Assembly: GCA_963210315.1 (NCBI GenBank)
Contig: OY723255.1
Location: 1,240,001-1,304,000 of the forward strand
DNA length: 64,000 bases
From: Rhynchopus euleeides
Lineage: Eukaryota; Euglenozoa; Diplonemea; Diplonemida; Diplonemidae
Reading direction: 5' to 3'
Shown: piece by piece, positions 9,741 through 20,693 of the stretch
How positions within the stretch are numbered: the stretch's first letter is position 1
How the letters are laid out: each line of letters begins with the position of its first letter
The notes under the pieces: model-generated
Told to the model about the DNA's origin: nothing
Database searches by the model: none
What the model saw: the letters and a program-made list of their open reading frames with translations, nothing else
Translations under genes and position numbers: made by a program

Positions 9741-10190
9741 GTGCCACACAACGCCCCTGAAATGCGGAGGTGGTCCATCGAGAATGGGGGTCGGAAACCT
9801 GGGGGTCGGAATCGAGGGGTCGGATTGGGGGTCAGAGGGGGTCGGCCCCCCTCCCGACCCCCTCCGACCCCCCCCCCCCCCCACACACACAGAGTTTGCA
9901 AAACCCCGTCCTTTTGTATATTTGGGACTTCTGCGGATCGTAGTGGGGTCATTTCGTGGATAGAAGTACCAAGCTTCACTCATGAAATGTGGGTCTGGTC
10001 CAGGGATAGTCATGGGAGGAGATGCCTGGGAGGCACACACCATGTCACCCTACTCACCCACCCAGCGGCACCCTCCCCGACCCCCTCCTCGGGTTTTTCA
10101 AAAACCCGTTCTTTTGAATGTTTGGAGTTTGTGCGGATCGCAGTGGGGTCATTTTGGCCATGAGGTGCCTATGACCTACCTCTGCTACCA
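9700..10190 (+). repeat. ~200-bp satellite, three units
   Basis: The core GTGCGGATCGTAGTGGGGTC, usually followed by ATTTTG, occurs at about 9711, 9934 and 10134. Each core is preceded by an AAAACCCCGTTCTTTTGAA-like box and lies in units of roughly 200-225 bp. The same family appears in other parts of the window in both orientations. Confidence 0.8.
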
Positions 10191-10268
10191 GGGGGGATAA
10201 AATCCAACTTGCTGCCTTCACGTGGCGCCCCCTGTGATTACCCTCCTCCGAGGGGAAACTAAAGCAAG
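10191..10268 (+). ncRNA. HDV-like self-cleaving ribozyme fold (copy A)
   Basis: The sequence fits the nested double pseudoknot of HDV-like ribozymes. P1: G10191-G10196 with C10228-T10233, opening with the characteristic G-U wobble. P2: 10208-10213 (CTTGCT) with 10263-10268 (AGCAAG). P3: 10214-10216 with 10224-10226, closing a 7-nt loop. P1.1: loop CAC (10219-10221) with GTG (10234-10236). P4: 10241-10245 with 10250-10254. The joining strand GAAACTAA supplies a candidate catalytic C10259 followed by the expected N-R-A. Predicted cleavage is just before G10191. These ribozymes often mark the 5' ends of non-LTR retrotransposons; the downstream element is not otherwise recognisable here and is broken by a MITE at 10274. 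Confidence 0.7.
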
Positions 10269-10273
10269 CTCTG

Positions 10274-10382
10274 GGGGGCCTTCGCTACCAGTCACTGCTC
10301 GTCACAGCTCGTCAGTCAGTGAGGGGAAGTGGGCCGTGGCTCACTTTTTCTCACTCAGTCACACTTGGTAGCGAAGGCCCCC
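10274..10382 (+). mobile_element. 109-bp MITE, TIR GGGGGCCTTCGCTACCA
   Basis: Terminal inverted repeats of at least 17 bp (GGGGGCCTTCGCTACCA) and a 3-bp target duplication CTG (10271-10273 and 10383-10385). A nearly identical copy of the same length lies at 27176-27284. No coding capacity. Ends resemble those of the 33341-35780 element. Confidence 0.85.
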
Positions 10383-11225
10383 CTGGTAACTCTTTTTCCG
10401 CTGTGTGCCCTGTTTCATATATGCGGAGGGGCCCTTTCTGCACGGCTTTGGTTTTATTGATGTTGTGGTGTGCGTGGTTTATTTTCCCTTTTTTTGTTGT
10501 TTTCGCAGCATTTTATGCTGTCGGGTGAGCTTCCGCCCCATGGGAGGCGCTCCTTCCGGCTTGCGCTGCCCACCCATCCCACCCCCGTCCCCTTCCCACA
10601 TTCTTTCTTTTCTTTTAGGGGAGACGTCCTCGCAGTGGCTGTTTGGCCTGACGCGATTCCCCGCCTCAAAGCAGACCCACCTGGCAGCTACTCAAGGCAC
10701 ATGAGGAGTGAGAGGCGTCAACGGGCGCAACGCCCCTCCCTGCGGTCCGGCTTCCGCCACGTGGCTGACTCAAAGCAGCGAAGTGACCAACGGGAGCAGG
10801 GGATAAGATAGGTCTGGTTTTCCGGTTTTCAAAACCAGGGTTTCCCGGTTCCCGGTTTTCTGGGAAAAAAAAAAAAGGTCGGTCTCATTTTTGGCGGGTT
10901 TTTTTGTGACTTTGGGACAGTAGAACAGTCAGAAAAAACGCCATAAAAAAATAGAAAGTGACCCCATCGTGATCCGCACAGAGCTCAAATAGTCCAAAGA
11001 AGGCAGAGAAGCGGAGAAGAAAAATGGACCTAGCGGGTGGCCCGGTGGGTGGTGATGCCCTCGTCATGCAGGTCTCTTCTGTTTTGAAGGTGCACACATG
11101 GTGGACTCCAGCCACCCTAGCGAGTGTCTAAGAGGGGTCTAAGACTGCAGTCTGTACTGAAGACGGGAGTCTATTTTCCAGCTAATTTACGCTAAGACTC
11201 CCGCTGGTTGAGATTCATGGGAGAC
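10383..11225. other. Unassigned repeat-rich DNA
   Basis: No gene seen. It contains a reverse-orientation satellite core near 10955-10985 and many short duplicated words around 10815-10860 (GGTTTTC/CCGGTTTTC). Confidence 0.35.
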
Positions 11226-11277
11226 ACACGGTGTACTCCAGCGGAGGTAGGGTAACCTCCGCTGGAGTTCACCGTGT
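11226..11277. repeat. 23-bp near-perfect palindrome
   Basis: Left arm 11226-11248 and right arm 11254-11277 are inverted copies (ACACGGTG.ACTCCAGCGG...), with one mismatch and about a 5-base spacer. It could form a cruciform or an RNA hairpin. Confidence 0.85.
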
Positions 11278-11690
11278 CGTCTGCCTCTGTGCAGCGTCAC
11301 TCGGTGCCATCGAATACATGGCGACAGCCCACCAACTCGAGACAGATCTGCTTGTCTGGAGGGCTGAGACGAGAACACGAACGAATTTCAAGCAGTCTTG
11401 AAGGTCGCCAAGCCTATTGGGGGCAACTAACAGATGAGATTTGTTTGTTGCCTGTCGTCACAGCTAGCCCATCTCCTCGATAACGGAATGTGTGCAGAGA
11501 TCTCGTGGACCCTTTGGCCATTCTGTCGTGCACCCACTCCACCCACAACGCACACCTGTCACGAGTGGTCGCTCCCCCGTCCTCCTCCACCCTGAAGGTT
11601 GAACCCTCAAGGACCAGTGATCTCCTGCTGGCCGGGCTGCGATCAGCGAAGCCTTCCTACTTACAAGCGAATCCAGACTGTAGGGAACAG

Positions 11691-11746
11691 ATGTTCACTA
11701 CCGTGGCCTCCGGCGGCTGGGGGGCTCCGCCCCCCAGACCCCCCTG
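11691..11746 (+). repeat. 56-bp GC-rich hairpin repeat, copy 1
   Basis: Family consensus: ATGTTCACTACCGTGG, then CCTCCGGCGGCTGG, then the palindrome GGGGCTCCGCCCC, then CAGACCCCCCTG. Seven copies occur in the window, in both orientations. They are not in tandem, except for the 41.3-41.4 kb and 61.3-61.5 kb pairs. Confidence 0.9.
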
Positions 11747-12328
11747 CGTAAAAAAATTGCACCAGACCGGTTTTTTGGCGAGTCCAAACTTTCAAAGCAG
11801 CTGCTGCGCCTGCCCCACCAAGCAGCCTCGGTACGACAGGACGCGCGCAGGCACCGGGCCCTCTCAGATTCTGGGAGGGTTTGCGCGGGTCGCGCGCGCC
11901 GAAGGCGCGCGCGAAAAATTTTCAAAACCAGAAAAACCGGAAAACGGCGCCAGAAAAAAAGTCTATCTTATGGTGCCCCTGATTTACCCCTTTTTCACTA
12001 CGCACAAACTACGCAATCTGGGGGGGGGGGGGGTCTCGCTTTTTGGTCCCCCCCCAGTTTTTTTTGGTCCCCCTTTCTGTGTGGCTACTGAGACAGGACT
12101 GGAGGCACTGCGCTGACCGAGCAAAAAATTATTGCCAGAACTCACTATACACCGTACGAAAGAACGCACGACATGTGGGGCGGGACTCCAGAAACACCTG
12201 GGCAAGGTTGCCCCATGCCCAGAAACACCTGAGAAGGAAGTGAGTTCCAGGAGCCGCGTAGAACACCCTCGAGATTGTGAATGATGATACGATCACAGCC
12301 TTCAGGGCGCTGCGAGGTGCCACCCTGA
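11747..12328 (+). other. Repeat DNA including a deleted copy of the 32-33 kb region
   Basis: 12120-12270 matches the complement of about 33055-33180 at roughly 93%, then jumps to the complement of 32330-32425 at 12271-12328, so about 0.6 kb is missing relative to that copy. 12078-12126 also matches the complement of 35797-35835. The junction lacks splice-site dinucleotides, so a deletion rather than a spliced copy is likely. Confidence 0.6.
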
Positions 12329-12528
12329 NNNNNNNNNNNNNNNNNNNNNNNNNNNNNNNNNNNNNNNNNNNNNNNNNNNNNNNNNNNNNNNNNNNNNNNN
12401 NNNNNNNNNNNNNNNNNNNNNNNNNNNNNNNNNNNNNNNNNNNNNNNNNNNNNNNNNNNNNNNNNNNNNNNNNNNNNNNNNNNNNNNNNNNNNNNNNNNN
12501 NNNNNNNNNNNNNNNNNNNNNNNNNNNN
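12329..12528. other. Assembly gap (200 N)
   Basis: Run of N; content unknown. The sequence on either side belongs to different repeats, so the join may not be reliable. Confidence 1.
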
Positions 12529-12569
12529 GATTTCCACCCAGAATTACAGGGAATCCCCAGTAATTTGGT

Positions 12570-12720
12570 GGTGAAAAGAGGGTGCCAGACACCCGCTTTG
12601 GTGGTAAAAAGAGGGTGCTAGACACCCACTAGTGGGTGCCAGACACCCGCCCAGAGGATGCCAGACACCCACTAATTCCGCCAAACTATTCACCCTCTTT
12701 CAGACACCCACTTTGGCCTG
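12570..12720. repeat. Short repeats with GGGTGCCAGACACCC core
   Basis: The self-complementary word GGTGCCAGACACCC recurs five times with small changes (12570-12685), followed by a further AGACACCCACTTTGG. Directly follows the assembly gap. Confidence 0.7.
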
Positions 12721-14510
12721 TGGGAGTCCACCGTGTGTGCCCCCCGCTGGATCGTGAAGTGGCAGCAAAACGAGACAACGAATACTGCCGAACGTTGTTT
12801 TGTTGGAACGCAGACTCCCACTCTTTGTGCACACCACTCCCCCAGTCTGGGGAAGGGGGGCGGGGGGGGACTGACAGGCTGGGTGACCGCCGGTCCATTG
12901 GCACCATTTTTGTGTCCACACCCCATGACAGAACGGTTGGGCAGGGCACTCGACGGGCGCTCCGCCAAAAACGAAGCGCCCAACTGAGCTCTGGAGATAG
13001 ACAGGCAGTGATTTACCTACGTCTGTTGTCACCGATTCTGCCTCCAGGGATGTCTCCCCTCTACCCTCCGCACTGTCTCTCGCGTCCGTGAATCAGTTTG
13101 GAACGTGTCAGCAGTGGTTGGTAAAAGGGGAATTTCAGTTTCTCGAGGATGCCCAAGAAGCCCAGCAATTCAGACACACACCTTCGGAGGGTGTTCATTG
13201 TGTGCAGTGCAGAGCACACCGAGGTACGTCAGGTATCACAAACAGGCAGAACAGAAGATCAAGAGATGCTCAAAGATTCGGGGAAAATCAGAATCGTACA
13301 CCTGGCGCCATGAGGTAGAATCACCCTGCCCGCAAACTGAAAAACAAGGCAGCTCCGAATCACTTTTTGTTGAGCACACACACATATGACTCGGGGCTGT
13401 GCTGTAGCCCTGTGAACCGGCATGAAGGGTGTCAATCCCAAAAGATTCAGGCGTACGATCCCATCCAGTTACGCCAAAACGGCACCTGCCGCCGCTTCGC
13501 CGCTCGTAACTTTAGGGAAAGCAAAGTAAAAAAAAGGGAAAAAATACAGAATGGAAGAATAAAATAAGATACGCTTGGAAAGAGAGAGGGAATGATATTT
13601 TTGGAAGACAGTTTTTCAAAGAAAGACAGATGGGAGGGGGGGGGCGGGGTGGTGGGCACGTGAACGGCAGAAGCACCCACGGAACCCCAAGGAAAACACA
13701 TGATCGGCCCACACAACTTCCCGGAGGAAGGTGGGGCTTGGGCCCATAAATCTCCTTAGCCCTGGCAATAGATGATGAGGTGAAAGGCCCGATAAGACGT
13801 AACGGAAAGATGATCACCACCATGAATCATGGTCTGGTGAGCACTCGTGCTGCAGGAGTTGGGGGCCATGCGGTGGGGTGCATCTGCAGAGAAGAGCAAA
13901 GGCGTAAGCGCAAACTCCGTGCGCTCACCGGCAGATGATGGCCTGTGTCCGTGTCAGTGAGAAATGATGGCACTGGCAGCCCGAGGCTCCGTAAGTGGGG
14001 ATGAGACGGTGGGACGTCAAATGCCAAAAGGCATAGCAGGCGGTAGCGAGCGAATGGACCCTGAAACCGCAAGCCTGTGCCTCGATTCGATATCCCGCAA
14101 GAAAATAAGCATTCAATAATCTCTGCTGCCTGGACTTGCAGGGCTCACACACTTGATCTCTGCTTGACATTTTGATGCTTCCGCACAGAGTGTGTGTGAG
14201 TCGAACAGATTTCACAATCGGGGATAAGAAAGAGGACTCAGCGACACGATCGCCCATGAACGTCAAAACCTGGCATCCCCAAGACAGACGATCCCGCCCA
14301 ATCTCTTCTGTCGAATCGAACTCTTGGTGACAGGAGAACGCCGAAGGGGGGTGCAAGTGTAAGACATACAGCATGGCTGGCATCGAATGTAGGTCAAATG
14401 AAACACCGGCACCGTCGCGTTTTCAAGTCCGATACACGCATTGATAATCTTCTACGAAGGCACCACCCCGCAGGTGCGGTCGTGGTGCTGACCTTGTCGG
14501 GACGATCTCC
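12721..14510. other. No supported gene
   Basis: Open frames are short and overlap on both strands, with no recognisable domain. A G-rich and A-rich block lies around 13520-13650. I see no RNA gene or mobile element I can define. Confidence 0.4.
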
Positions 14511-15578
14511 CTACCTGGTGCGTGACTCGGGAGCCACCGTGGAGCTCCACAGTGTAAGGAGCTGAACGACTGCATCGTGCGACTCCTGCCTTGCGAGTGT
14601 GAGGCAGGTGTCACCCTCGCTGTTGACAGGATGCACCTCGGCCCCCAGCTCAAGGAGCGTCCGGGCAGCAGCGAGATGGCCATTCTGGCATGCGACCATC
14701 AGGCCCGACCACCCGTCGTTGTCAACGGCATTGACACGAGCCCCGTGCCTGTGGAGGACACGGATCACCTCAGAGCGGCCCTCCTCCGACGCCCGCGTCA
14801 GGCAGGACCACCCATCGTCATCTGTGACGTGCAGGTCAGCCCCGTGGGCCAGCATGAAGTCCACCGTGGCAACATGCCCCTTCCCTGCCGCCCACATCAA
14901 GCCCGAGATGCCATCCCGTGTCACAGCGTTGATATCCGCACCGCGCTCCAGCAGCAGTGCGACAATACCGGTGTGCCCCTGCTCGGCTGCCCACATCATG
15001 CTGGTCCAGCCCTCGCAGGATGCGGCAGACGCAGAGGCACCGCTGTCGAGGAGAAGCCTCGCGACGTCATCATGGCCATACTGCGAGGCCCACATCAGGC
15101 TCGTGACCCCATAGTTGTTACAGGCGTTCACATCAGCGCCCCTCTGGAGGAGACCCGCGCAGTCGGCAGCGCGCCCTGCGCGCGCGGCAGACATCAGGAC
15201 TGTCTCGCCCTTCTTGCTGGGGGCGTCCACCCCGATGCCTGCGTCGAGAAGGAGATGCAACCAACGCGTCTGGTTGTAGAAGGCTGCGTCGTGGAGGGTG
15301 TCGACTGTGAGGGGAATGCCTTCGTCCCGCAGGGTGGCCTTGGCAATAGCGCTGTGGCTGGCGACAACCTCCAATGCATCACCGTCCGACAGCCCGTAGA
15401 TGTCTGCGTCCTCCCGCATGTGGTCCGGAGCGCCCACGACACGGAGGTCGAAATCGGAGACATCGCAGAAGATGTCGCCCAGGCCTTGCAGGACAGCCAT
15501 CTTCAGGCTGATCAGAGTCGCCTCACCTTGCACCTCCACTGCGGCGGTGATACCTGCCATGTTGATGGAAACCTCCAT
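14511..15578 (-). CDS. Ubiquitin-like/ankyrin repeat protein
   Basis: 355 residues, start at 15578 (MEVSINMAG). Residues 1-80 resemble the ubiquitin-like domain of the WD40 paralogues: first strands MEVSINMAGITAAVEVQG, helix ISLKMAVLQGLGDIF, and an end GLSDGDALEVVAS matching the LxDGxxLxLV turn of ubiquitin folds. Residues ~100-345 are about seven ankyrin repeats in tandem, each near 33 residues with the G-TxLMWA-GH-xxVxxLLL-GA motif (for example SGLMWAAGKGHVATVDFMLA). A protein-binding scaffold is likely; no catalytic domain is present. The WD40 and ankyrin genes share only the N-terminal module, so this organism seems to have a multi-gene set of ubiquitin-like heads on different repeat bodies. 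The ankyrin call is firm, the ubiquitin-like call moderate. Confidence 0.8.
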   Translation of the reverse strand: MEVSINMAGITAAVEVQGEATLISLKMAVLQGLGDIFCDVSDFDLRVVGAPDHMREDADIYGLSDGDALEVVASHSAIAKATLRDEGIPLTVDTLHDAAFYNQTRWLHLLLDAGIGVDAPSKKGETVLMSAARAGRAADCAGLLQRGADVNACNNYGVTSLMWASQYGHDDVARLLLDSGASASAASCEGWTSMMWAAEQGHTGIVALLLERGADINAVTRDGISGLMWAAGKGHVATVDFMLAHGADLHVTDDDGWSCLTRASEEGRSEVIRVLHRHGARVNAVDNDGWSGLMVACQNGHLAAARTLLELGAEVHPVNSEGDTCLTLARQESHDAVVQLLTLWSSTVAPESRTR

Positions 15579-16843
15579 TTGGTTTTGGGAGGGGATGAGA
15601 AAGAGAGAGAAAGAGAAAGAGAGAGAGCGGGGCAGGTGTACGGAGGGTGATGTGAGGTGAGGCTGTTTGTTTGTTATCACACGTTCAGAAGCAATTCACA
15701 CGAGAAGGGGGGCGTGGGGTGAAGGGGATAACACGCAGGGGGTGATACGGTGGTATGGATTTGTATGTCTGTGATATGATTGTATTGCGTGTGAAATGGA
15801 GGCAGAGAAGGGGACGGAGTTGGTATTTTTTTCAGAAGAAAAAAACACGGAACGGAGAGGGAGGGAGGGAGAGAGGGAGAGAGAGAGCGAGACAGATGTA
15901 GAGGCGGCGGTTATGGTGGGTGAGAGGGGGGGGCGGGGGCGGTACCCTCGACACTCTTCCGGGAAGGGGAAATATAGAAACAGAAGAGTCCAACCCGCAC
16001 CCCCACCTGCGCAGATGTGTCGACCCACAACTGTAATCTGTCGGGATGATGTGTGTGTGGGTGTGTGTTTCAGACCAGTTTGTCGAGGTAACTTGGAGAC
16101 ATAAATCAGGGCTGCACTTTCAAGGATTAGCCACAATCTACGCCCCCTGGAGGGGGGGCGTAGATTGTGGCTAATGTGTGTGTGTGTGTAGAGGATACCA
16201 GTGGGGGTGGGGGCTGGGCTCTTCTCGCAGAGTCATGGGAACAGAAAGGTGAGAAATGGTGAGCTGTGTGGGCTGCCTTGCCCAAATGGCTGTAAGACGG
16301 GGGGGAGGGGTGGTGGTGTGTGGGGGTGGGGGAGGGGGGTCAGCAGGAGAACCGGACACTTCCTGCTCCCACACTCTGTGTGTCTTCAAGGGTATAACAT
16401 GCACGGGGGTGTGTGATTTTTTCCCCTGTGTTCGCAAGGACCCTTCACAGTGAAAATCTTCCTGAGTTGGCTGCCACACTGCGCCAAACTGGCAACAAGT
16501 AAGCGGAGTAACAATAAATAAACTGAGACGAGCCAGACGCCCTCCGTGCAGCTCGATGGTGTGGACGGAGAAAAGAAAGGGGGCTGCTGTTGTTTGTGCG
16601 CCAAAAACCCGGGGCAAAACAAAATCAAAAAACAACCCCCACAGCCTTTGCTGCGGAGGGGGGTTGCCTTTTGTTGCCCAAAGCGCTGCCCCGAGGCCCT
16701 GTTGTGGTAAAGAACAGGTCGAAACAACGGAAAATGCGGGTGAGGAGTTTGGAAAGGTTGGCCGGAGGGGCGGGGAAAGGACATCATGGGTTTTTTTTTG
16801 TGCCAAACGCACTGTGATCACGGAAAGCGTTCAGATCGAAAAA
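15579..16843. other. Intergenic; GA microsatellite, palindrome, dispersed repeat
   Basis: GA-rich microsatellites at 15600-15630 and 15860-15895 (probably 5' flank of the ankyrin gene). A dispersed repeat at about 16597-16700 (GCGCCAAAAACCCGG ... TTTGCTGCGGAGGGG ... GCCCAAAGCGCTGCCCCG) recurs at 23873-23980. No gene seen. Confidence 0.5.
16127..16174. repeat. Perfect 21-bp palindrome
   Basis: Arms 16127-16147 and 16154-16174 are exact inverted copies (TTAGCCACAATCTACGCCCC...), separated by 6 bases. Confidence 0.9.
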
Positions 16844-16977
16844 GGTTGCACACGGATGACGTACGAATCGTAATGGTGAAATACGAATCGTGCATATCGT
16901 ATTTTATATCGCATTATATCGTATACGATTACGATATAAAATACGATATTATGCGATATTACGAATCGTTTAGGATG

Positions 16978-19216
16978 ATGCATGGCCACACGGGGTGGGC
17001 ACCGGGGAAAAAGGCACCCAGCACACCAACGAGGGGCGGCGAGACTACCACCACCACCCCAGATGAGTCACCCACTCCGAAGCCAAAGGCTCTCAAAGAG
17101 CAGCTGGCGAAGCAGAAAGCAGGGGCGCGAGTGAGCTACGTGACAGCGAAAACACGTCATGATAAGCTGCAAGGCGATGCCAAAGACGTGTACGCCGTCA
17201 AGGATGTCGCGTCTCTGCAAACCCGCAAACCCCAGTGTTCTCCCGATGGCGAGTTTGGGGGCGAAAGTCTCCATTTGTATTTTTTCCCCCGAAAACCCGA
17301 CGGCGAGTTTCGGCATTTTTTTGGGGGTTGGGGCTGTCAGGCCCTGCGAAACTTGAGAAAGTCGCAAGAAATCACAAGACCAACACAAAAAGTCGCAAAA
17401 AATCACAAGAAATTGCGGAGAATGTTTGCGTTTATTTGTGTTTTTTTGTATAGCGTATCAGTTCTCGTGCGTCGTCTTTCGTAGACGTTCTGTACGATGC
17501 GGATCCGCTAATCCAACATAGCAAACGTTTTTTTGTGATTTTTTGTGAATGCCCTGTGAATTTTTGCGATCTTTTCAAGTTTCACAGGGCCCGACAGCCC
17601 CAGGGGTGGAATTTTTCACAGGTTTCAGACAGTTTTCCACTCATCGACCTGCACAACTTCCCAACAACGAGCGTCCCTGGGTTCGTGCCCCACTACGAAC
17701 CGCAATTGATCCAAAGAGTCCCAGAACGCGAAGGAGAAGGCCAGATGTTCGCTACCGTGGCCTCCGGCGGCTGGGGGGCTCCGCCCCCTAAACCCCTGTG
17801 CTGTGCACCTGTCGAGTGTGCATGTACCATTTGGTGTACCATGGCAAGTGGGAAACGGCACAACACCAGGAGTGCGACATGGTCGTGAGTGAAGACGGAG
17901 TACGTGCAGACTACCATCCCTGCACAACGAAGTCTGTACGACTTCCTCGTTGTCCACTCACACCGCACATTGCAAAGCGTATCGATCAGAACGAATGTTG
18001 TTGCGGATATACGCGTGCATTGCATGAGGCGCTCGCGCGCGAAGCGCGCCAGCAATTTTTTTAGCACCCCTTTTTCCGGATCAAAGCTCGCCATCACCCG
18101 CCCGTGCGGTCGAGCACCAGAAGAAGAAGCAGTCGGGCGGTGAAGACAAGAACGGCGACAGGCAAGGGAGGCAGCAGAAGGCGCACGGAGCCAATCCAGC
18201 ACCGGAATTCGTGAGTGACCTGTCGTATTCACTTTGCATCGGCAATACCACGGCCAGCCAGGCGGAGCTTGTGGTGTTGGCGATTCGGAAACACCTGTAC
18301 CCGAACATGCCCAGCGGACGCGCCCTCTTGCAGAAACACAGCAGCCACACGGATGCACTTCTGAAGGCGCTGAAAGATGCTCTCAAAGGTCGCACCGTGC
18401 CTATTGGCATCGACGGAACTACAGCAGCATCGATCCACACCTCGTACCTCGCTGTGACTGCATATGTTGGGCAACAACCGCTGCTGGTGTGCGTTGAGGT
18501 GTTCAGGCTGGGGTGAGCCCTGACGCAGTGATGCTTGAAGATGTGCTGCAGCGGCTCGAATGCGACTACTCGTTTACGATCGCGTCTGTCAACATGGACA
18601 GATGCGCGACAAACCAGCGCCTCATCAAGCTCACAGGGCGTCTGTCGGTGTGGTGTTTGGGGCATCACGCCAACAAATGTTGCAAAGACTTCTACACGAA
18701 GCGCTTCCCCCTCGCCATCCAGTTCGTGACCTTCTTCTCACAGGCGCCGCGCACCACCTCAGAAACGAGGTGGTCAGCGCTGTTTCACGTCGTTGAGCAT
18801 GTGGTACCCCGGACCGACCTGCTTGCAAGCTTCTTGCACGAAGAGCTTGAGCGCGCCTACAAACCGCAAAGTGTCCGAGAGTTACATTTGATCGGAGGGG
18901 ATGGGTGGGGGGACATGCTCTCGGAGACCCAGACGATGCACAGAGCCTCCTACAGTTCTTCCTCTGGATGAGCAACCCCCCCAGCGATCAGAAGTCCTGC
19001 TTTGTCGTGGGGGAAGTATGGAAGAGCATCCAACACGTCACCAACGAGGAACAACAACTTCTCAAAGAGCTGTGGGACACGTTTTCCTCAAGAGAGTTCT
19101 TTGAACTCATGGAGGTGATGGACCCGGAAGCAGTTGCCCAGGAGGTGATTACTGATGAAGTGCTGGAGGCGTCGGAAGAGAGGTGGCGGGACGTCTTGGG
19201 GCGTAACACCACTTAG
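16978..19216 (+). pseudogene. hAT transposase, interrupted
   Basis: Pieces in order: an N-terminal basic region (from 16978: MHGHTGWAPGKKA..., to about 17220); a Cys/His stretch near 17810-17880 (CRVCMYHLVYHGKWETAQH) that may be a degenerate BED-type zinc finger; the RNase H-like core at 18211-18516 with IGIDGTTAASIHTSYLAVTAYV (first catalytic Asp region); 18513-18971 with NMDRCATN (second Asp) and LGHHANKCCKDF (the C-x2-H block), then TSETRWSAL, the hAT TRW motif; and 18905-19216 with ELWDTF and WRDVLG. The core pieces lie in three frames, shifting near 18510 and in a G-run near 18900, and the usual long C-terminal dimerisation domain is not clear. It is either a decayed copy or one with assembly errors; it does not read through as it stands. 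Confidence 0.65.
17745..17798 (+). repeat. 56-bp GC-rich hairpin repeat, copy 2
   Basis: Same unit as 11691, slightly diverged at the right end (CCCCCTAAACCCCTG). It lies inside the hAT element. Confidence 0.85.
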
Positions 19217-19453
19217 CCGTGTCCCATCCTTGTGGTGTTGTCTCATGTGGCCACCTAGCCATCCCATTGCCTCCCTCAGAAGCCTGTAGTAATAGTGCGA
19301 TATGGGCATATCGCATACGATATCAAGGCTGACTAAACACGATATAAATACGATATATTGCGATATATTGCGATATCGCCTTAAAAAATACGATACATAT
19401 CGTATTTACGATATGATACGATATTACGATTCGTACGTCATCCGTGGTTGCAG

Positions 19454-20693
19454 TGGGTGCAATGTTTTGTTCACCTACACTCCACGCCCCAACGTGCAGG
19501 TGACCAGAAGGTTGCACAAACAAACAAAAGAACCCGGCAATCCTTTTTTGTGTACGTGTAGGTGCCGATGAAAAGGAACCCCTGTGTGGTGAAGGCACTG
19601 GGAGTTTCCCTGCGTATCATCAGCAGTTGGGTCAGAGGACAGAGAGGACAGAGTTGCTGGGGCTGCAGGGCACGAATGGGGAGGGAGGCAAAGGAACACG
19701 CAAGTGCACAGGCAGGTTACTTCTCTGGTCGAAGATGCAGCTCTACGCGTGCCTGCCTAAACGAATGTGGGCGATGGTCCCAACATCATTCCGGTGGCCG
19801 CGCTCTGGTACTTGTTTCAGAGTGCGCTGTGCAGTGTAGGGGGATTACTGCAAGAATACCTCAGCCGGCCTGCTGCCAGCAACAAAAGCAAATGATAGGG
19901 TGCTCGGGGAGCAGGGCATGCCACCGACAGACAGACAACGCTTTCAGGTGCAGGGTTGCAACACCGCCTTCACCACCTCAAGCCGCATCATGGAGGAGAG
20001 AACGAAAAAGGGTATTTGTTCGCTAATCGCACGACCCGCCAAAATACATGCATGCATGAACCCAGGACTGGGGGCGGCCTGGGTTTTTTGGGGTCTTCGC
20101 ATGCTGCCTCTTCGAAAGAAGCTGATTTCTACAATACTGTTGCGAGGAGGGTATGAGTAATGTGGTAGCCCCTGCGTTAGGCAGCGACCTTACAGTTGAT
20201 ACATCCCAGTGCCGCGAGTTGAGGAATTGTTCTGCCGTGGAAGACAACAGGTGTAAATTCAACGGATCACTGGAAAACATTGCCCTGGCCTAATGCGGTC
20301 CACAGAGTATGCTCCTCTCGGCAATGCACACTGCCTGGGCAGGTGCTCAAACCATCCACAGTAGTGGACGGGGTTCTTTCTTATGTTCCATAACAACGTC
20401 TTACAGTGCGCAGTGCCCATGCCACGGCCTGAAACTGTGTAAATGGCAGGTGGAAAGAATGGAGAATGAGCAATGTGTCTTTGTTTACCAAAGCGCTCCC
20501 CAGTACCTTGCGGTACTGGCATGGCCCCTGTTCCGGAGGCTAAACGGTTTGACCTTGAGGGAGGGCATCCCAGTTCTGGCACCCTGCCCTAACTGTGAGG
20601 CTGACACGGGGGGAACTGCACAATATGCAAAAGAGAACACATCCACATGGGGGCAGCCACTTTTCCTGCTGTGTCGAGGGGCGGTTCCCCTTC
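19454..20693. other. No supported gene
   Basis: Between the hAT element and the cysteine-rich gene. Frames are short; no domain, RNA gene or element ends were recognised. Confidence 0.4.

Larger units (their letters stand above)
16852..19445 (+). mobile_element. hAT-superfamily DNA transposon with ACGATA subterminal repeats
   Basis: Perfect 23-bp terminal inverted repeats (ACGGATGACGTACGAATCGT...) at 16852-16874 and 19423-19445. They are flanked by an 8-bp duplication, GGTTGCAC on the left and GGTTGCAG on the right (7 of 8 match), the length expected for hAT. Just inside each end is 100-150 bp of AT-rich DNA built from ATCGTAT/ATACGAT words, likely transposase-binding sites. The interior carries transposase pieces (separate entry), an inverted repeat pair (about 17327-17370 against 17555-17600) and copy 2 of the 56-bp GC-rich repeat, so other elements have inserted. 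Confidence 0.85.

Noticed and set aside
12270-12271. Junction in the copy of the 32-33 kb block as evidence of a spliced retrocopy
   Set aside because: The missing segment does not start and end with splice dinucleotides, so a simple deletion is more likely.
14577-15650. 357-residue + strand frame across the ankyrin gene
   Set aside because: Lacks any domain; the - strand frame has clear ankyrin repeats.
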